Source: Pontederia crassipes (taxonomy: Eukaryota; Streptophyta; Magnoliopsida; Commelinales; Pontederiaceae). From it: a DNA stretch of 64,000 nucleotides. Numbering within the stretch: position 1 is the stretch's first letter; the number at the start of each line of letters is the position of its first letter. The notes below the pieces were generated by a model. The model was not told where the DNA came from, made no database searches, and saw nothing but the letters and a program-made list of their open reading frames with translations. Positions 1-25,497 of this stretch are shown here, piece after piece. The translations under genes were made by a program, and so were the position numbers. The stretch is taken from contig CM060186.1 in the NCBI GenBank assembly GCA_030549335.1, forward strand, positions 19,893,189 to 19,957,188, read 5' to 3'.

Positions 1-930
1 TGATGATCTTGAAGGGCCCATATCGAATGGGTTTCAATTTGCGAGCTTCTCCCTTGAGTCTCTCTTTTTCAAGATGTAACCATACTATATCACTTACTTG
101 GAAAGAACATCTTGTCATGCCTCTCCTTGTATTTGAGTTGAGCCTTCTTCAAATTTTCCTTAACCTCGGTGTGCACTTTGCGAATATGCTCTAGAAATTT
201 GAGAGCTTTTTCATACTCACTTTGTTGTTTTCCATCATCTCCTTCAATATGTGAGAATTCCAAATCAAATGGACTTTGAGGTAAATAATCGAAACACTTG
301 ATGTAGAATTATGAATGGCTCTATTGTAAGCAAATTAAAAATAAGGGATACTCTCATCACATAATGTGCATCCTCGAATGTATCGGGCTACATCTTCTGG
401 CATCTTTGGCCAGTAGACATATCGACTTAAATTTTCAAGTCTTCTCCACACCGAAATGTCCAACAACTTTTGAAGAATGGACTTCCCAAATAGTATGTAT
501 ACTATCAGTCTTTTCAAGAATGTCCCTAGTATAATAGTCCATTCCTCAGCTCCCGGCTTGTACACCTATCAGATTCTACTTCCTCCTTCATAATGTGTTA
601 GTAGAAGCTATCCATAAGGCACAAATCCACAAATTCCAAGTAAGCTAATGGTTGTAGTTGGAGCACACATTACACAGACTTCTTCTCAGTTTGGGGAAGT
701 CCAAAGAGCATATCAACTAACTTGTTAGTGGTTCTCTTCTTGTAGCGGATCACAAGATTAAATTGCTGCAAGTAGGACATCCACTTCATATGCCTTGATT
801 ACTGCAGCTTAGATTGAGTTTGCAAGTATGATCGATATGGAGGATTGTTTCTTTTCCCAACAAATAATGTCTCCAATGCTAACTACTTGCATAAGGCATA
901 GAGTCTCCTATTTTCGATTGCCTCACAGAA
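1..930 (-). mobile_element. Degenerate Ty3/gypsy pol fragment (RNase H end and integrase)
   Basis: Read on the minus strand, broken frames follow gypsy pol order. At about 930-700 lies an RNase H end (a WRHYLLGKE-like and a DH-containing stretch, then FNLVIRYKKRTTNKL). At 565-335 lies an integrase zinc-binding remnant (YVYWPKMPEDVARYIRGC followed by TLC). At about 300-1 lies a C-terminal integrase region (KVHTEVKENLKKAQLKYKER, then a PIRYGPFKII-like GPF motif). Stops and frameshifts break every domain, so this is a dead copy. It continues past the left edge; no LTR is visible. The family is clear from domain order; the lineage is not. Confidence 0.8.
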
Positions 931-1498
931 TTCACTATATTGTCTCAGTTTTTTTTTGTTTTGTTTTAGTTACAAGCATTGCTCACATCCCCTCAATATA
1001 TGGTGCCACCCTATATGAGTTTTGAACAATAATTCAGATAACTAAATATCCGATATTTCCATAACTCCATATCTAATTAATAACATAATTATGATATTCC
1101 TTAATCTCCGAACCTAACTAACCAACCAATAGTAACTAAGTGGAATCTACTACTTGAGTATTAATTAATTGCTCCTATCCTAAAAAGTAGGGTCGTTTGC
1201 TTGCGGAACCGGTCGGAAATTGCGCCATTGTTCCGATAAACACCGCCTCGGAATTAGGTTCCGGAGCGAAAACAAATGTGGTGGAACCGAGGTCACATGA
1301 CCTTAGTCCCACCACTTTGATTCCACCTTTTTAGGTAAAATCGGAGATTGCTTTTTTTTTGTTTGACACGACATTTTAAATTCATTTTCTTTTTTCTTTT
1401 TCTTTTCTCTCACACAATAACCTTCATAAAATAAATTATTTAATAAATATAAAATATTCATAATAATGGATTAATATAATATTATTTTATTAAAAAAT
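931..1498. other. AT-rich intergenic DNA, no gene recognised
   Basis: I see no coding region. At about 1190 a GGGTCGTTTGCTTGCGG stretch resembles termini of some plant DNA transposons, but I found no matching inverted end, so it is not called as an element. Confidence 0.5.
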
Positions 1499-1999
1499 GG
1501 GTTATTTTCATAAACCTCTCCTAAACTATCACGATTTTATGCATCTAACCCCAAACTACGAACTTATTTTTTTGTATCCCTAAACTATCACGATTATCTC
1601 ACTTTAGTCCTTCTGTCTACTTCTGTTATGTTTTCCGTTACTTTTGATTTTTTTATTTATGAAAAAATTAAATTATCCCTCCCTCCAAAATATATCAAAC
1701 AATAAATATAAAAAAGAAAAAAAAAATCAAGGGAAAGATTTTTTTTTGTTCACTACTTTAATCCTTTAAACAAATTTTTTATTTTTTATATTTGTTATTT
1801 CATATTTTTCTGGAGGAAGGGGTAATTTAGTCTTTTCATAAATAAAAAAAATAAAACTAACGGAAGACGTAATAGAAGTGACAAGATGATTAAAATAAAA
1901 AAAGTCATGATAGTTTAAGGATATAAAAAAATATGTTCATAGTTTGGAGTTAGATGTGGAAAATCATAATAGTTTAGGGGAGATTTATGAAAATAACCC
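1499..1999. mobile_element. Fold-back MITE, Mutator-like
   Basis: Two arms of about 220-240 bp are inverted copies of each other. The left arm starts GGGTTATTTTCATAAACCTC; the reverse complement of the right end starts GGGTTATTTTCATAAATCTC, and the arms stay similar (about 80% by eye) through to a short spacer near 1735-1760. Flanking 9-mers TTAAAAAAT and TAAAAAAAT differ at one base, consistent with the 9-bp target duplication of Mutator-like elements. There is no transposase. The transcript would fold into a long hairpin, a usual source of small RNAs (inference). Confidence 0.75.
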
Positions 2000-2350
2000 T
2001 AAAAAAATTAATATTTCATTAAATATAATTAATTTTAAAAATGATATTTTTATATTTAAATAATATATTTTTAACAAAATTTTCTCATAAATTTTTTTAT
2101 TTTATAGTTTTATTTTAATTAATAATAAAATTATACTTCATAATTATAATAATTATTTTTAATTCAAAATTCACTAAAAATTCATTCACAACTAAATATA
2201 ACAAGAATTAATTTGTCAATTTAATTATGCACCGGGGACTTAAAAGGAATCACAATTTCAATTCAACAATGGATTTAGGAGGAATCACGATTTCGTCATG
2301 AAATAGGAAACATTAGAACAAATTTAAGTTGTAGGAAACATTAGAACAGG

Positions 2351-2467
2351 TTTTCTAATTCCGTGGACTCCCTTTCTAACTTGAAAAATGTTTCCATGTG
2401 CGGCAAGGTTAGGTTTTCTAATTCCGTGGACTCCCTTTCCAACTTGAAAAAATGTTTCCATGTGCGG
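2351..2467. repeat. Two-copy tandem repeat, about 62-bp period
   Basis: TTTTCTAATTCCGTGGACTC and the bases after it occur at 2351-2404 and again at 2413-2467, with only a few changes, separated by a short AAGGTTA-type linker. The surrounding 2000-2740 has no recognisable gene. Confidence 0.8.
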
Positions 2468-2744
2468 AAAAACCTTGAATAAAAAATGAACCCTGTAACT
2501 GGCAGAATATTTTGCTGCCGTAGCTCATGGGGAACTTCAAGTATTGTAATTGTAGGACCATATGCTTGTCCTGGTTTCGTCATTGCTGTCAAATTTTGTA
2601 TCTAAACTACGTAGACAGATTAAAGAATCCTGAATCCATGGACAAGAAAAATCTGTCTGGATCCTCGGAAACAGTCAATGGCATGACTTCCGATCCTGTT
2701 GGTCACTTACAGAGATCAGTCAATTGCTGAAGCAAATTTGTGGC

Positions 2745-3367
2745 CTCACCTGCAACTCAGAGAATAAAATCGAAACAAGATTATTTCAACATATTGATAT
2801 TCTACATTCTGTCCAACAATCAACTCAAAGTTTCTACCATAATTGGAGCTTGAATCCTATGTCACCATTCCAGACCATATCAGTATGTCAACTCCTCTGA
2901 AACTCAATCCCAACATGATCATGTAAGCAATCTATTTTCCTCAGGAATTCAATTACTCGTTCAAAATGTGGTGCTACAAGCGTAGCACGCAATTGAACCG
3001 TTAGACAAATTACTCTTGTAACGCCCTACAGAGGTCAAACCCATGGTCAAAGTACTACAAGAATAGACAACAATCCAAGTGACCAGTCGAACAAGACTAG
3101 TTGTAAAGGTTGCCAGCTTCATGTAGCATAAAGAGCAAAAAATTCTGCCTCATACACATTGAATAACCCACCGAAAGTGACTTTTTATTATTCAGATGGA
3201 ATTTCACACAAACAGCAGAGGAACTATACTAAACGAAAAGGGAAATTAAAGTTTCATGAAACAAAAGTGCGAAAATAGTTGAACGGAGAGATAAAGAGAT
3301 AATGAGCAAGGAACAGTAAACTAGAGGGCGATTCTGTGACTTCTCCACTCTGCACTGTAGTGTAGCA
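2745..3367 (-). other. 3' flank / probable 3' UTR of S-RLK gene 1
   Basis: This stretch downstream of the gene 1 stop codon is clearly similar to the 3' flank of locus 2 (about 45185-45796), including the segment CCTGCAACTCAGA and the poly(A)-signal region. Similarity stops near 2745 and 45187, so the duplication that made the two loci included this flank. UTR status is inferred. Confidence 0.55.
3184..3189 (-). terminator. Candidate poly(A) signal AATAAA of gene 1
   Basis: TTTATT on the plus strand reads AATAAA on the gene strand about 180 nt after the stop codon. The same hexamer in the same context (GTGACTTTTTATTATTCAG on the plus strand) is kept at locus 2, 45578-45583. Motif and position only; no transcript evidence. 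Confidence 0.4.
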
Positions 3368-16469
<13,102 letters not shown>

Positions 16470-16550
16470 GGTGATACCAGAAGCTGGAGTGTCCAAGTGT
16501 TGCGACGCCAATTATAGAGAAGAGTGAGGAAGTCATGACGAAGTCATCTG

Positions 16551-18222
16551 GTGTTCTATTCCTTGTTCTGATCCTTTCCCGCTTTTTTACCTACCTTTGA
16601 CCTTCTTCAGTCGGCCTTCTGGACAGCACGTGAAGATAAGTGTGAATACGTTGAATAGGGTCCTGGTCCGTCATTTACAACTTGGAAGGCCAAACCTTTA
16701 TCATAATTGCTCTGAACAATCATAAAAAGTTAATTCTCATATAAAAAGTTGATCCACTAACTAACGATTTAAATAAATGATGTATTTAATCTATTAGATC
16801 CGTTGATTAGTGGCTCAAAGGTATATTAATAATATATATTAAAAAGTTTAATAAAAAATTATAATCCAATTAAAATTAGAAAATAATCCTAGTAAAAAAA
16901 ATAACTGACGAAAAGAAACACAAATACGCAAAAAAATTCCTAAGTACTTCCAATAATAATAGAATTTTATTATTTTCTCCATTTTCAATAAATTTATCAT
17001 CAACGTTCCTAACATTAAATCAGACAGGTCGATTGGTCCGGTTTGGAAAAAATAGTTTTAGAGAAAATTTATATTGAAATAGATTGATTGGACCAAAATT
17101 AATTGAAATAAAAAATAGATCCAATGCATTTTTTCAAACGTGGCAGGAAAGAAAGAGGAAATGAAAAAAGAGAAAGTATATTTTAGTAAGGATGTGTAAG
17201 AATTCAGTAATAAAATAGAGTTTAGACGATGATTAAAAACAAAATTAATATCTAGGAAAATAAATTTGAATTTAAAAAGTAGAATGGAATAATAATAATA
17301 AAATTAAACAAAAGAGAAGATTGCTCATAATTTTCTTAAAAAAATGATAAAATTAAAGTTATTATAAATAATGATCTAACATTTTTATTAATGTTTGATT
17401 AATCTAAAATGATGATTAATATGATTTAATTCCCTTATTTTTTTCCTTTTTTTGTTTTTCGTGTCTAGTTTTAAAAATATTGCTTGTCATCAAGGCTATT
17501 CTCATATATACTTGATTGTAGAGAATTCTTTATATATTTTAATAGGAGAAATGCATTTGATCGTATGTGTACAATCTTATTTTTCTGGCTTTGTGTTTAT
17601 GACATGATTTGCATAGTTTTATTAATTTCCTATGTACTTTCATGATTATTCTCCAAAATTGTAATTTAGTGCACACAAACTCCATTTTAATGTCATCTTC
17701 TATTGCGAGGACATGGAAGGGTTTGGAGTGGGGCGAAAAAAGAGACGAAGGAGATTGGGGACTTCCAACACTGTAGAGATGCGGAAGGGCTTCGGGAAGA
17801 ACACTAGTGCGAATGAAGAGGATCTAGAGATTTCGTCGGAAGTCACCGCTCTTAGATTTGATACCAATGAAGTAAAGTGAAGAAAGAGATGAAGGCGACT
17901 CGGGACTTATACGGATGACGATTGTTCTAGACCTTGATTTATAGCGCTAGTCCAGATCGTTCGTCCCCAAAATTTTGCGCCCATAACGCTCGTCGACAGC
18001 GTCCGGAGGTCGTGCAATCCTTCATGATCTGCACATCGTAACGTGTCCATCGTCATTATTCTTTTATGATCCGCGACTGACCCATATAGATGAATTCCGC
18101 CAATCGTTCACCGTCGATGCCGGTGATCACTCGCAGTTCTTGCTTTTTTGTGGTCGTGGACTCACAGCCATGAAGAGAAGTTGTCATGTCGTGATCGCTG
18201 TGATCACATATTTAACAAGGTT
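16551..18222. repeat. Upstream duplicated segment, copy A
   Basis: This begins about 80 bp upstream of the gene 1 start codon and is collinear with copy B at 28093-29772 (GTGTTCTATTCCTTGTTC at the start, CACATATTTAACA near the end). The last about 27 bp of copy A lie beyond the gypsy element at 27893-27919. Copy A keeps about 57 bp near 16752-16810 that B lost. No ORF in it is convincingly coding. It would include the gene 1 promoter (inference). Confidence 0.8.
16597..16602 (+). promoter_or_regulatory. Candidate W-box (TTGACC) upstream of gene 1
   Basis: TTGACC, the WRKY core, lies about 130 bp upstream of the gene 1 start codon and is kept in copy B (28139-28144). A TGACG motif lies at about 16536-16540. 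Short motifs like these are common by chance, so this is only suggestive of defence-type control. Confidence 0.25.
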
Positions 18223-20599
18223 TGTAACGCCTCTCACGTTTAAAAAAAAGAAGGTGAAGAGGAAAGGGCCGGACCTTTCCCTCTCCCTCATCTTCATTGC
18301 CACCTTCTCCATTCCACTCCCCTCTTCAATGGTCAGTAGTTCATGACATGAGGAAGGCCAAAGGACATCTCCAACTCTATGAAACCCACTGCCCTTCTAC
18401 TTCTCCCATTTTCTTCCCCCTTTCTCTCTCTCACTCGCTCTGCGTTCTTCCTCCTCCGACGTGCATGGATAGCGACTGGCAGAGGCACTTCGGAAGCGAT
18501 TTTTGGCATGGACGACGCCGAAAATAGTAGCGGACAATAGCAAGCGACCGAGGACGAATCACCTCACGGACGAACCCCAATCTCGTAGGATAAGAGGTAT
18601 AATTTCGGGATCTATCTCATAGGTTAAGTTGCTGGATGATTTTGCATGCTTAGGGCCAAATCCGAAATAGAATTCATGACTAGGAGACGAAGTTATAATC
18701 TCTGAAATGCTCGATCTTTCATTCCTGCGAATCACTTGAAACAGTTTATTTGTCGTTTACGTAGATCTCGAATTACTTAGACCTTTACATGATGGTGATT
18801 GTTTTTCTCATAGTTTAGATTATCATATTATACTTTAGTTATGCTCACGAACCCGTAAAATAAATGCATGATTTCTTTGATTGTTGAAAATAATGAAACG
18901 ATTGAAAACTGTAAACTTGCGTAGTTTTCTGCGAATGAAGAACCCGGTTCGGGTTGCCCATAACCCGGCCTGGATTAGACCACTCCGGACCGAGTTTCCC
19001 CCAACTCGGCCTGGATCCTCCATTAACGATCGATTGGAGCTCGAATCGCACTAGTGACCCAGCTCGGGCTCTGCCTGACCCGACCCGAGTATCGATCAGA
19101 GAAGACGATCGGGCGGATCGACCTTTTCTGACCCGATCACCTACCTAACTCGGCCCGAGTATAATCCTGACCTGGCCCGAGTTTTCACTCGGACTTTTCA
19201 AAACTGATTCCATTAGAAATTCGGCCCGGGTTCACCTGTACTCGGTCCGGGTTCTGACCAACAGAACGTAAACTCTATGATTTACGAACTCTTGTTTGCG
19301 GAATTGATATCTAATCTTTATAGAAAGTTAATTGTGCTCAACAGAATCATGTTTACCTCATATTGAATAGAATGGAAAGAATGAAATGCCAAACTTGATT
19401 ATGACACCATTGAAATGATAAATGGCCGTCTGCTCCCTCATCGGACAATCGCTAATAAGGATTATGGCGGACGATCGTTTGACTTTCGGGCGTCCGGTAC
19501 ATGGACAGAGGAATTCGACCTTAATCAAACCCTCTGATTTTAAGCTTCTGTCCACTTGATTAGTTAAAGGAAAGAAAGAACTCAAAGAATGATTCGAAGC
19601 TGTACTCCGTACGACCTTGATCGATTTTTGGATTGAAAGAAATGTCCATTATGATAAGGGAAATTAATCGAGCCCTAAGCAAGGCACTTCCACACGGATT
19701 TTCATTTGTCCTATCTAGATGGGAGTTCTCTCCCTTATGGATGTTTCCTCATAGCACGAGGTCATCCTAGTCCGACGAGGCTGGCCGTGGCATTGATCAC
19801 CCATTGGCCCACAATAATTTAGATAATAGCACTATGAGTGCAGGCAATGGTATTTCCCTAAAAGATTGAAGAGCTCTTCCAATTGAATGGAATGGAAATG
19901 AAATAAATGGAATGGAAATGAAAAGAAAATAAATAATGAAAAGAGAAAATCAACAAATGAATGAACGAAAGAAAAGAAGGAAGGGACAATGAAAAGAGAG
20001 ACATAAACCATATTATACTCTCTACCATATGACTCACTTTCACATTCCATTTTATTATGCTTATTCTGACAGAGCTGATTTATGATTTATACGAATTCAC
20101 ATTTAACTTTATTCTAACAGTTGAGCTTGCTCGCCTATGTGATCCCCACATGTACATGATGGTTGCTCATGACGTGATGGTGTGTGCACGACGATCTCGC
20201 TCTTGGTGGCACGTGCATATGGATATGGTCATGTCTAGTGTGAGTCATGTGTTTGTCCGTTATATTAAGTGGTATATCTAGTTGGATGGATCTTATCATG
20301 TTATGGTCAACCGTCATCATTTTTATGTTTAGTACTCATACTTTTATCTTTACTACTTCAGACATGAGTCTATGGGATGTTATCTTTTGCTTCCGCACTA
20401 TGTTTCTTATCAAGACAGTTTGACATATTTTAACCCTTTTTGCTTCCGCATTCTTCTCTTATTGTTGTATTATTTTATTTGACAAGTCTTTTGCTTACGT
20501 GTCACTTTTCTTGACCATTTGTGTCAACAAAAGAGTCAAATAGGATAGCGCACGAGAGGAGATCGCGCCACATGGCGGGTCGAATTTCGGGGTGCTATA
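18223..20599 (+). repeat. 5' LTR of the gypsy chromovirus
   Basis: Starts TGTAACGCCTCTCACG and ends GGTGCTATA. Compared with the 3' LTR it carries an extra 20-25 bp between repeated ACCCGG motifs near 18945. It includes a GGAATGGAAATGAAATAAAT minisatellite (19885-19935) and GC-rich CCCGGGT/CTCGGCC-type runs (18950-19260). Open frames in it are not coding. Confidence 0.9.
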
Positions 20600-20603
20600 T
20601 TAA

Positions 20604-20616
20604 TTGTATCATAGCC
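20604..20616 (+). other. Primer-binding site (tRNA-iMet type), decayed
   Basis: TTGTATCATAGCC starts a few bases after the 5' LTR; the usual form is TGGTATCAGAGCC. Two or three substitutions. Confidence 0.6.
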
Positions 20617-20781
20617 TAACGCTAGGACTTTCTTGATGTCCTAGAAATAGAGTTAAGTCTAAGTATGGTCCATATGCACCCACCTGAGCTACCACCACAC
20701 CCATCCGTCGCAGAGCAAAGTAAGAATCCTTATGCTTTAAAGTTGTGATTATTTATTGAAATGAAATTATTATGTTTATAG

Positions 20782-21980
20782 ATGGCTCCTACGACACGTT
20801 CAGCGGCCCACCGCGGCAGAGGCCGTGGGCGCGGACGTGAAGGTGACCATGTCACGGATACCCCAGAGATTGCTATGGATGGACTTAATTCCGCCCTAGA
20901 GAGTCAATTAGGAGAGAATGTGCAACAGGAGTTTCCTCCTGTGCAACCGCAGGAGCTCCAATCGTCCTCACAACAACGGATGCACTCGGTACCTATGTAC
21001 CAGATGTCGTTCCCTCCTTCAGCACTACCGATAGCTCCTCCTCTTGATACAATTTAGGAATTTCTGAAACTACACCCGCCTTATTTCAGGCGGGTGGTGA
21101 ATTATGAGGAGGCAGTCCAGTGGCTCACTAAAATGGAGCAATTGTTTGTCACTGGTAGATGTGGCGAAGACAACGAGGTCTCTTACGCCGTTCACATGCT
21201 CACCGGTCGAGCCAACGATTGGTGGAAGACAGCACGGGAGATCAGTTTCCCGAATCAGACGAGTATTCCTTGGACAAAAATCAAGGAACTCTTTGAAGCT
21301 CAATACGCTCCATCCTATAGGAGAAAGGAAAAGACAAAGGAGTTCAAGGACCTACATCAAGGCAACATGACCGTATCAAAATATTATTTGCGCTTAATTT
21401 TGTTGGAGTGCTACTGTAAGAGTCACATGGATGAGACTGAATGTGCCGAACAGTTCTTCGATGACCTCCATCACACCATCCGAGAGAGAGTCGTCTATGG
21501 GGCAGAAATTGACTTGCATGGAGTAGTTCGGATGGTATACAAAATCGAACGAGAGATCGAAATACGGCGTGAAGAACTGAAGAAAGAGCCGACGTGAGCT
21601 ATAGAGTCATCTAAGCTGAAGTGGGAGGATCATCGCCCAGCTCGCAAGGATGCACGTCGTGACAATCGCCACCAACCCTACCAAAGGCCACAACGCGAGG
21701 CTCCCCGTCTATCAGCACCTCGCCAGGCTCAGGTGAAGTAAAGAGATAAGTTAGAAATGTAAAATGAGTATGAATGACACTAATCGATAACGAACATGAC
21801 TTATAACCTTAGTGACAGGCACCTGCACTGCAGCCCCCACGACAACCATTGACACCTCAGCAACAGGGCACACCAAATTGCACCTATTACCTAAAGCCCA
21901 ATTCTGGAGAGTGTCGTTGGAAAAATGGTACATGCATCGGATGTGAAAAGATGGGCACTTCGTCCGGGATTGCCCCATGA
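20782..21980 (+). pseudogene. Gypsy gag, broken
   Basis: MAPTTRSAAHRGRGRGRGRE opens a basic N-terminus. A stop at 21055 interrupts it, and the core resumes at 21094 (EAVQWLTKMEQLF, LTGRANDWWKTA, WTKIKELFEAQYAP, QGNMTVSKYYLRL, FDDLHHTIRERV) up to a stop at 21596. A zinc knuckle lies at about 21925-21975 (CIGCEKMG, then HFVRDCP one frame over). It packages element RNA in intact relatives; here it is disrupted by at least two stops and one shift. Confidence 0.85.
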
Positions 21981-22079
21981 AGAATCGCAGAGGTGCGGGA
22001 GGAGTACTGGGACATCTCTACACTGCTCAGGCAGACACGACTCTATAGGATAATGATGTTATCCGAGGTACTGTTTCTA

Positions 22080-22546
22080 TTGCAGGCTTACCTATGCTTG
22101 TGCTTTTTGGTTCGGGTGCTTCGCACTCTTTTATTTTTGAGGCATGTGCTTCCTCCCTTAGTATACCTATTAAGGGAATGGAACATAGAATGAACATAAA
22201 AACACCAATGGGGACCCTCCACACAGCAAGGTATTTTTCTGAAGTACCGGTTGATGTGGATGGGAAGAACTTCTCTGCTGATTTGATCGTAATCCCCATG
22301 GTAGACTACGATGTCATCTTAGGAACGAACTGGTTGTCGTACCATGATGCATCAGTTATTTGTAAGCAAAAGAAAGTTGTCATTGGCAACCATGACGAAA
22401 AGAAGACGGTGATCAGAGGAATATCGAAGCCGGACAGCGGAATCATCTTGTCGGCCATAAAGGCACACAAGTTACTACAGAAGGGTTGCAGAGGATACCT
22501 AGCCAGCGTAACCATAGCTGATGCACCGACACCAGCTCTACAATAA
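22080..22546 (+). pseudogene. Gypsy aspartic protease, catalytic Asp lost
   Basis: The frame reads AGLPMLVLFGSGASHSF, where the family has LFDSGATHSF, so the catalytic Asp is Gly. The rest follows the family: ADLIVIPMVDYDVILGTNWL. It ends in a stop at 22544, before the RT begins in another frame. Even with an open frame this enzyme would be inactive. Confidence 0.85.
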
Positions 22547-22611
22547 GTCGACGTGGTTCGAGATTTTTCAGATGTCTTTACAGAGGACATCTTCGGATTG
22601 CTGCCGCGAGG

Positions 22612-23484
22612 GAGATCAACTTCAGAATTGATGTAGCACCAGGGACAACACCGATCTCCAAAGCTCCCTACCGAATGGCCCCGACGAAAATGCTAGAGCT
22701 TAAGAAATAGATACAGGAGTTACTCGACAAGAGGTTCATCTGTCATAGTTTCTCCTCTTGGGGTGCTCCGGTTCTGTTTGTAAAGAAAAAGGATGAATCG
22801 CTACGACTCTGCATCGACTACCGAATGCTGAATAAAGTAACAATTAAGAACAAGTACCCGCTACCCAGGATCGATGACTTCTTCGATCAGCTATTTAAGG
22901 CTTCCATATTTTTAAAGATCTACTTGAGAAGCGGCTATCACCAGCTACGAGTTGCAGAGGAAGATGTGCCCAAGACTGCTTTCCGATCGCGATATGGCCA
23001 CTATGAGTTTACGGTCAAGTCCTTCGGACTGACGAATACTCCCGCAGCGTTCATGGACCTGATGAACCGGGTATTCAAGAAACACTTAGATCAGTTTGTG
23101 ATCATCTTTGTAGACGACATCTTAATCTACTCCCTTAGCCCGGAGCAGCATCGGGAGCATCTATGGATCGTCTTGGAAACTTTGCGTTAACATCAACTCT
23201 TCGCAAAGTTCTCCAAGTGAGAATTTTGGATGGAACAAATGATGTTCTTAGGGCACATCGTGTCTAGACACGGCATAGCAGTGGACCCAGCAAAGGTCGA
23301 AGCAGTGGCCAACTGGGTCAGACCGAAGAACTCGACGGAGATCCGCAGATTCCTCAGTCTAGCGGGCTACTACCGACGTTTCATTCGGGATTTCTTGAAG
23401 ATTGCGGCCCCGCTCATCACCCAACTAAGAAGAATGAGAAGTTTGTCTGGACGGATAAGTGCGAGACCAGCTTCTAGGAGCTGA
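22612..23484 (+). pseudogene. Gypsy reverse transcriptase, interrupted
   Basis: Recognisable blocks: [14 protein letters not shown] (stop at about 22708), [72 protein letters not shown], and the catalytic [11 protein letters not shown] at about 23100-23135. Further stops lie at 23188 and 23218, and the connection region GHIVSRHGIAVDPAKVEAV follows. The domain is almost complete in length. Confidence 0.9.
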
Positions 23485-23890
23485 AGAATAGGTTGACCTC
23501 CGCTCCGATTCTTACTCTTCCATCGGGGAGCGGAGGGTACACCATCTACAGTGATGCTTGTGGTACCGGCCTAGGATGTGTCCTGATGCAGCACGGAAAG
23601 GTAGTCGCCTATGCCTCGAGACAACTGAAGAAACACAAGGTGAACTATCCGACACACGATATGGAGTTAGCGACGATTGTGTTCGCGCTGAAGATATGGA
23701 GGCACTACCTATATGGTGAAGAGTTTCAGGTGTTTACCGATCACAAGAGCCTGAAATATGTCTTCACCCAGAAGGATCTCAACATGCGACAAAGACGATG
23801 GATGGAGTTCCTTAAGAACTACTAGTTCGTGATCAACTATCATCCCGATAAGGCGAACTCGATAGCCGACGCTCTTAGTCGGAAATGGGA
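23485..23890 (+). pseudogene. Gypsy RNase H
   Basis: [20 protein letters not shown] opens the domain, with [60 protein letters not shown] and, after one stop at 23824, HPDKANSIADALSRK. The acidic catalytic residues SDA, DMELA and TDHKS are present. Confidence 0.9.
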
Positions 23891-24129
23891 AGCTTCACTG
23901 GCGTTCCTCCAGCTACGAAGGTATGAAATGATTGAGGAACTCAACCACTGGAATCCACGGGCTGCAGGACACAACGATTTTGATGATGCACCAACTGCAA
24001 CCAAGCCTCATCAGTAGAATCGTCACTACACAGATGGCTGACGCCGAATATACGAAGATGTTCAAGAGATGTCAAAGTGAACCAGAAGACTTTAAAGTCG
24101 GCAACGATGGAGGAATCAGATATCAGAAC

Positions 24130-25010
24130 CGCCTCTAGGTTCCGAATGACGCTACAGTCCGGCGAGAGGTGCTCGACGAAGGTCACAAGTCGGAGTTTGC
24201 GATTCATCCGGGCAGCACCAAGATGTATAGAGACATCAAACGCAGTTTCTGGTGGCACGACATGAAGAGGGAGATAGCCGACTACATCTCCAAATGCTTA
24301 GTATGCCAACAGGTGAATGCCGAACACCAGCGACCGTATGGACTCATGAAGCCATTAGGAATACCGGAATGGAAGTGGGAGAACATCATGATGGACTTTG
24401 TCTCAAGTCTACTCAGGACACAGAAGGGTCACGACGCCATTTGGGTCGTGGTCGACAGGTTGACAAAGGCGGCCCATTTCATTCCGATCAAGTGAAAACA
24501 GTCAGTGGAAAGTTTATTAGAAGTGTACATACGGGAGATCATCCGATTTCATGGCATTCCAGTCTCAATCATATAGGACCGTGATCCCCGATTCACATCG
24601 AGATTTTGGAAGAGTCTGCAAAAGGCTTTTGGCACCAGGTTGAGCTACAGTACAGCCTTCCACCCGCAGACTGATGGACAGTCAGAGAGGACGATCCATA
24701 CACTGGAGGATATGCTCCGAGCCTGTGCTTTGGATTAGCACGATAGCTGGGATGAGCATTTACCGTTGATCGAGTTCTTGTACAACACTAGTTTCCACTC
24801 CAGCATCGGCATGGTGCCTTTCCAAGTGATGTATGGAAGACCTTGCCGTTTGCCCGTGCATTGGGGCGAGGTCGATGAGAGGATTGCGATGAGCAAGGAT
24901 CTAGCAGTTCGAGCTCAGGAGTATGCAGATACGGTGGACGTCATCCGAAAAAGGATGAAAGCCGCACAGTCAGGATAAAAGAGCTACGCCGACAATATAT
25001 GACGAGAGCA
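24130..25010 (+). pseudogene. Gypsy integrase, interrupted
   Basis: The zinc-binding region is HPGSTKMYRDIKRSFWWHDM, then CLVCQQV. The core has MMDFVSSL and DAIWVVVDRLTKAAHFIPIK, then (one frame over) [35 protein letters not shown] and SFHSSIGMVPFQVMYGRPCR. Stops or shifts lie at about 24135, 24493, 24735 and 24976. Confidence 0.9.
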
Positions 25011-25032
25011 GATTTTTGAGGCCGGAGACTAG

Positions 25033-25497
25033 GTGCTACTGAAGGTGTCTCCGATGAAGGGAGTGATGAGGTTCAGCAAACGAGGGAAGCGCAGCCCTCA
25101 GTTTGTTGGTCCCTTCGAGGTCCTCGAGTTGGTCAGCGATGCAGCTTGCAGATTGGCCCTACCTCCTTCCTATGGAAGAGTCCACAATATTTTCCATGTA
25201 TCCATGCTCTGGAAGTACAAGCATGACGATGCCAACGTCGCAAGGATCGAAGAACCCAACTTGAAAGAGGACTTGACCTACACAGAGTACCCGACGAAGA
25301 TTTTGGATCGCAAGGTCCAGTATAGGAAGGACAAGGAGGTTTCTCTAGTTAAAGTCGCATGGAAGTACCACCACGAAAATGATGCGACATGGGAACTGGA
25401 ATCCGAGATGCGCAAAGAGTTTGCGCACTTATTCGGTAAGCTCTATTCCTTATTAGATTCAAGGACGAATCCTTTTTCTATGAGTATTATATTGTAA
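25033..25497 (+). pseudogene. Gypsy integrase C-terminus with chromodomain
   Basis: A 154-codon open frame: RFSKRGKRSPQFVGPFEVLE (GPF/Y module), RVHNIFHVSMLWKY, then a chromodomain-like end (ILDRKVQYRKDKEVSLVKVA, WELESEMRKEFAHLF). The chromodomain marks a chromovirus; the sequence resembles the Tekay/Del lineage. It guides integration to chromatin in relatives. Confidence 0.85.

Noticed and set aside
18297..20320. Short open frames in the gypsy LTR
   Set aside because: Not kept between the two LTRs in a coding manner and without domains.
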